Source of the DNA: Chlorophyllum brunneum
Taxonomy: Eukaryota > Basidiomycota > Agaricomycetes > Agaricales > Agaricaceae
Assembly: GCA_963576785.1 (NCBI GenBank)
Contig: OY756148.1
Coordinates: 1,488,001 to 1,552,000 of the forward strand
Length of the DNA: 64,000 nucleotides
Direction of reading: 5' to 3'
Part shown: one piece after another, positions 60,241 through 64,000 of the stretch
How the letters are laid out: each line of letters starts with the position of its first letter
Numbering within the stretch: position 1 is the stretch's first letter
Notes under the pieces: model-generated
What the model was told of the DNA's origin: nothing
Database searches by the model: none
The model's input: the letters and a program-made list of their open reading frames with translations, nothing else
Translations under genes and position numbers: made by a program

Positions 60241-62175
60241 TCAAGTCCAGTAACTAGGAATAACGGCCTCCAGGTCATCGAGGTACCAATATTTCAATCT
60301 CCTCAAGCACTCCTCTTCCTCACCAACGGGTTTAAGCTGAACCCAAGTCCCAGCTATCCCCATCCCAATAGCATTCCTCAACACGTCCATGTTTTGCGAC
60401 GCAACAGAAACAAGTACCGTCATCTCATCCCCTTCCGGATCATGTCCTTCCACCTCTTCCGTGATTTCCACCCCGCCAGGGTGAGACTTGGGGCCTTGAA
60501 CAATATCAGGTCTTGAGAAGTCATAGAGACCCGAATCAATCCAAGGCGCCAACACAATTTTAACTAACATCATCTCCAAGTTTTTCTCCACGGCGTTGAT
60601 AGTATCGATTGTGTTGTCACGAGCATTGTATGGATGGGATTTGGCGTGACCGGAGGCGAAGGCACCGGGCGGAAGTACGTGCTTGATACGGCGAAGGGAT
60701 CGCTCCACGGAGCCCAGAGCATGGGTCGCAGGAAATGGGTTGTTTCGTGCTAGGAGAGCTTGGAACGCGCCAGGAAGCGAGGGGGATGTAGATAAAGGTG
60801 ACTGGGGAGGGTCTGTAATAGTGGTGGTGGGTCCTAGTTGCACATCGTTGTCTAATTCGTTGTTGTCGAAGGATATGCGCGTGATTTTGGAATCGACAGC
60901 TTCTAAATGATCAGGAATAACCACATCACTATCCCCAGTAGTGCTACTCTCCTCTGCCCCGGTGTCCTTTTCCTCATCGTCGTCTGACCAGGAGCTGTGG
61001 CATCTCTGAGAACCCCAATGCTTGCGGCAAGCGACGCCAAACTCATCTGGAAGGAACTTGGATATGACGGAGGTAAAAGGAAGCTCCCTCAGCGCGATAT
61101 CAGTGATTTTGAGGGCGTCTTGAAACTTGCGCTCGGCGGCCACTTCAGGAAAAACGCGATTTTTGAGGACAAATTTGAAGAAAGAATGGATGAGGTGAGG
61201 CATGATGTCGAGATTGTCGTCTAGCCTGTGAGGCCGAGTTATACGCATACATGCAGTTATAAAGGCAGATATGCTCACCACCAGAAGCCTTGGCTACGAG
61301 AGTAGGAACTCAAAAACACTTTAACGGCTTTTTCGGGGTCATCGAGAAAGTCGATGAGTTGTTCCCCCCGGCGTAACTTGTCAAGTTCCAAAAGCTCGCG
61401 AACAGCTTCATCGCTATCTAGATCGATAGGCTTCACATTGTAGTGCGCGTATGGCGGGCGGGGTGGACCATCCTGCTGCCGTCTCCGGTTAGAGGCCGGA
61501 TCCGTTGAAATGTGGATATTGGTTGTTGATCGATGCTTCAACGACGGGTCGGCTTCATCGTCAGAGTAGTCCGGTGAAACCAACTGGTATTCTTCTTTTG
61601 GCTTTGGCTTGTCTGTACGGTTCCAAATTGGAGGGTAACCGGCAGCACCAATAAAAATGCGGAACTGTCCCATTGATCAAAGATCGATATTGTGCGTGGG
61701 GAATTGAAGAATTATACTTGATCCCAAAAATACCTTGGACCTGGTTTATCATTTCGTTCAAACGGCCATCGTCTGCTACCGCGGAAAGAGGCGATAGCAG
61801 CGAGGATCCTATCCAATCGCGGTAGTTGTCTTTTGGTGGGAGGTCAGTCCATTGTGAGGAAAGATGCTGCATAGAGGCTTACGAGTTGAACGCAAACGGT
61901 GACCTCTTGGCGTCGTACTCTTCCCAGTACTGCCACCATTGCTTTCGAACACTGGGGGCAAACTGTGTCCCAGACTGAGGCTCGTCTTGAGGCCACTCGA
62001 CGTCTGGCTCGTCCTGGACAGGCAGAGCTACTGTAGGCACTCTGGCCCCGTCAACTTCGCGTCCAGTTTCGTCCCGAGTCAAAAGAATGCCATGCTCTTT
62101 GAAAGACTTGAAAGGGACGATGAGGCCAGGGGCGGGGAAGGGCGGGAAGCAGGGTTGTGCTACCTTTTCTTCCAT
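60241..62175 (-). CDS. Unrecognised conserved-looking protein, 591 aa
   Basis: Four exons (61883-62175, 61718-61829, 61279-61664, 60241-61225) sum to 591 aa with all phases consistent. Exon 2 lies in a frame that is not the longest open one here; it reads LPRLDRILAAIASFRGS and RRWPFERNDKPGPRYFWDQ, joining to FRIFIGAAGYPPIWNRTDKP in exon 3. The N-terminus is acidic and Trp-rich (KQWWQYWEEYDAKRSPFAF). The middle contains SDDEAD and a basic stretch, and exon 4 has FKFVLKNRVFPEVAAERKF, then a long Ser/Asp/Thr-rich part and the C-terminus CLRRLKYWYLDDLEAVIPSYW. No signal peptide, TM helix or known domain is recognised. Function is unknown. Confidence 0.78.
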
Positions 62176-62979
62176 CTGCTATCGCCAGAGTTGTGATCTG
62201 GCTGGGTGCAACGGTGGCGGTAAAGGAACTGAAGGTGAAGAGGCAGAAACATGCCTGCCAACGAGGGTAGATAATCAAACCGAGCCAGGATTGGCAATCC
62301 GAATGCTCGACTGGGACGTTGTTTGGTCCGTGCTTCAAATACAAATAATGTATTCAATTGAGGTAGTTTTCTGTCCATTGACCTGCGGAATAATACTCCA
62401 GCGTCCTTGCAGACTGGGCCTTTGTTTTGAAGCAGGTTGCTCCTTCTCCTCTGTTGCTTGTCTCTTGGCAGGGCCTGTGATTCTGCCCATTCGAGGTGCT
62501 TGTATAGCCGTTCCGAGCTGCCATCCTCATCGGAGCATCATCAACTTCATTGCTGTAGATTTCGACTGGTTTCGTGAGTGCGCGAATCCGACGTGCGTTA
62601 TGGAGGGCATAAAGTACCTTGAACTGACATCATCCGGCTGGGCATCAGAGCTAAAGCAACCATATGGCCAACCTGTAGACCTTAAAGTCGTTTGACCCAT
62701 TACTATGTGCGACCCAGTACCTGATCCACACAGTATGATAGGAAGTACCTGTCAAGCCCGGCAAGATGTATAAACCATGGTTGATAACCGTTGGCTATCA
62801 CCATCAGAACCTTACGGAAATTGGTCGGGAGAAGAAACGCTGGCAGTTGGCAGTACCCGGGTCTGGCCGAACGGCAGAATCACGGAACGTGATCGATGGA
62901 CCTCGATGGCCGGATATGGGAGCGGCAATGACGTCGATATATACCTCACACTCAACCCCTGTCCTCGTCGTTCAGTACA
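62176..62979. other. Divergent upstream region, unrecognised gene / trehalose gene
   Basis: 804 bp between start codons. No gene seen; a CRE-like and a TATA element lie just before the trehalose gene. Confidence 0.5.
62929..62943 (+). promoter_or_regulatory. CRE-like TGACGTCG and TATATA before the trehalose gene
   Basis: TGACGTCG (62929-62936) is one base off a CRE and abuts TATATA (62938-62943), 37-42 bp upstream of the ATG at 62980. Confidence 0.45.
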
Positions 62980-64000
62980 ATGACCAGCCTCAGAAATCAC
63001 CGCGTCGTCATTGCCTCCCTTTTTCTCCCTACAACCGCCGTCCTTGGCGAGTCCACACCCGCGACCCCTGAGATCCAGGTTGCTCAGCCCGCATTTGTCC
63101 CAAAGTTTCCCGCTGAGAAGTCAGCTCGCGTGTTGCCAACCCATACACGCCAAACGAGCGGTGGAAGTCTACTTCCGCCTATCAGAAGTATTGTCGAGGA
63201 CTTGAAGGACAAAGTGCGTGCCCTCGCTTATGCAGATCCGAACACATATAGTGACAGAGAGCGACAGACCCGCGGTTCTACCCCTGCAACCCGCTCGCCG
63301 ACTGCCGAGATTGCTAACCCGTTCACAAAACTCACTCACTTCGCTGACACTGTTTCCGAGCGTCTCGTTGACTCAGACAAGCCAGACGCCTTATCAAATG
63401 CTACGTTATCTCCCCCTACGTGCCGCAAGCAACCCTCTTCTAGTGGTGCCGAGCCTCGCTTACAACGCAGACATTCTCGCTCCGCTTCACGTCACCCTCC
63501 TGCAAAGTCAAGAGGCCAGCCCTGGCATTTTGAGAGTAATCCCCACTGCAATGGCGGTTTGAAGAACGCTGTCGAAAGTGTTGGTAACAAACTGCAAAAG
63601 AAGTTGTGGGTGGGCACACTCGGGACTGGCACCGATGGGTTTAGAGAGCCTGTGAGGCGAGATATCGATGTTCGTATGTTCACCGAGCGGAACAGTCTAC
63701 CCGTCTGGATCCCCGACTCAGAGTTCCAGAGTTGTTATGATGAATTTTGTCACCAGGTTCACTTAATGCGCCTACTCTGTGTTGACCATGGCTAACTTTC
63801 CATCAGGTCCTCTGGCCAGCCTTGCATTATGCCATTCCAGATGCCCCAAAGACAAAAATGTTTTACGAGTCTGCCTCCTACAAGCAGTACGTCGCCGTCA
63901 ACCAGCGCTTCGCGGATGTCATTATATCTAGTTACCGAGAAGGCGACATCAGTGAGTCCTATACTCTTCAGCCTTGACCCATCCTAATGTAAATAGTCTG
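62980..64000 (+). CDS. Trehalose-6-phosphate synthase/phosphatase family subunit, 5' part
   Basis: Partial, cut by the window end. Exon 1 is 62980-63756, exon 2 63807-63951, and exon 3 begins at 63997 (the 45-bp intron 63952-63996 is whole). The start MTSLRNHRVVIASLFLPTTA is typical of the TPS2/TSL1/TPS3 group. A ~170-residue Ser/Thr/Pro-rich segment follows, then the GT20 synthase-like region: KLWVGTLGTGTDGF, NSLPVWIPDSEFQSCYDEF, HQVLWPALHYAIPDAPKTK, KQYVAVNQRFADVIISSY, REGDI. WVGTLGTGTD rather than the TPS1 pattern points to a Tps2-like phosphatase or a regulatory subunit; which of these needs the missing C-terminus. The protein acts in cytosolic trehalose synthesis. Confidence 0.9.

Noticed and set aside
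61561..61872. 103-codon minus frame over exons 2-3 of the unrecognised gene
   Set aside because: Its sequence is in the wrong phase for exon 1; a different frame joins exons 1 and 3 cleanly, so this one is a shadow.

Overview
The window is nuclear DNA of a filamentous basidiomycete, most likely an Agaricomycete. Evidence: genes on both strands are broken by many short introns (mostly 45-65 bp, GT-AG, CTNAY-like branch sites), and the families are typical of mushroom-forming fungi (a DUF6699 protein, orphan 7-TM proteins, MARVEL-like genes, a CYP63-like P450, long F-box-like proteins, a large Gα with the P-loop GQSESGKT). The gene models were spliced by hand. In almost every case the exon lengths add up to a multiple of three and join conserved motifs that lie in different frames.

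Layout. 0.6-10.4 kb (all +): Pro/Gln-rich DUF6699 protein, a possible disabled gene, an orphan 7-TM protein, a METTL24-like membrane-anchored methyltransferase, and two tandem MARVEL-like genes. 10.7-13.1 kb (-): a 13-exon CYP63-like P450, divergent from TFC4, a TFIIIC subunit (+, 13.8-17.8 kb). 17.8-23.2 kb: sparse, with a doubtful small Cys-rich gene and a GPI-anchored DUF7729-like secreted protein (-). 23.2-30.2 kb: two F-box-like genes (- and +) flanking EFB1/eEF1B (-). 30.2-35.2 kb: a gene-poor block with only degenerate reading frames. 35.2-43.5 kb: a DUF202 protein (-) divergent from OXA1 (+), an NHX-type Na+/H+ exchanger (+), and a Gα subunit (-). 43.5-48.1 kb: a second gene-poor block. 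48.1-53.7 kb (-): a CBF1-like bHLH factor, a second 7-TM protein and a BAP31/Yet3-like ER protein. 53.9-62.2 kb: a SHPRH/Irc20-like SNF2-RING protein (+), tail-to-tail with an unrecognised 591-aa protein (-). 62.98 kb to the end: the 5' part of a trehalose-6-phosphate synthase/phosphatase family gene.

Functional picture. Most genes are housekeeping (Pol III transcription, translation elongation, mitochondrial insertase, organelle pH, ER quality control, DNA damage response, trehalose) mixed with lineage-restricted families (F-box-like, 7-TM, MARVEL, P450). Nothing suggests a biosynthetic cluster, a mobile element with recognisable enzymes, a CRISPR array or an RNA gene. I see no clearly new biological system. 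The more unusual points are a Gα whose switch II glutamine is threonine, a duplicated TATA element before the P450, a probable GC-AG intron and micro-exons, exon-for-exon identical tandem MARVEL genes, and CBF1-type E-boxes in divergent promoters of a window that also encodes a CBF1-like factor.
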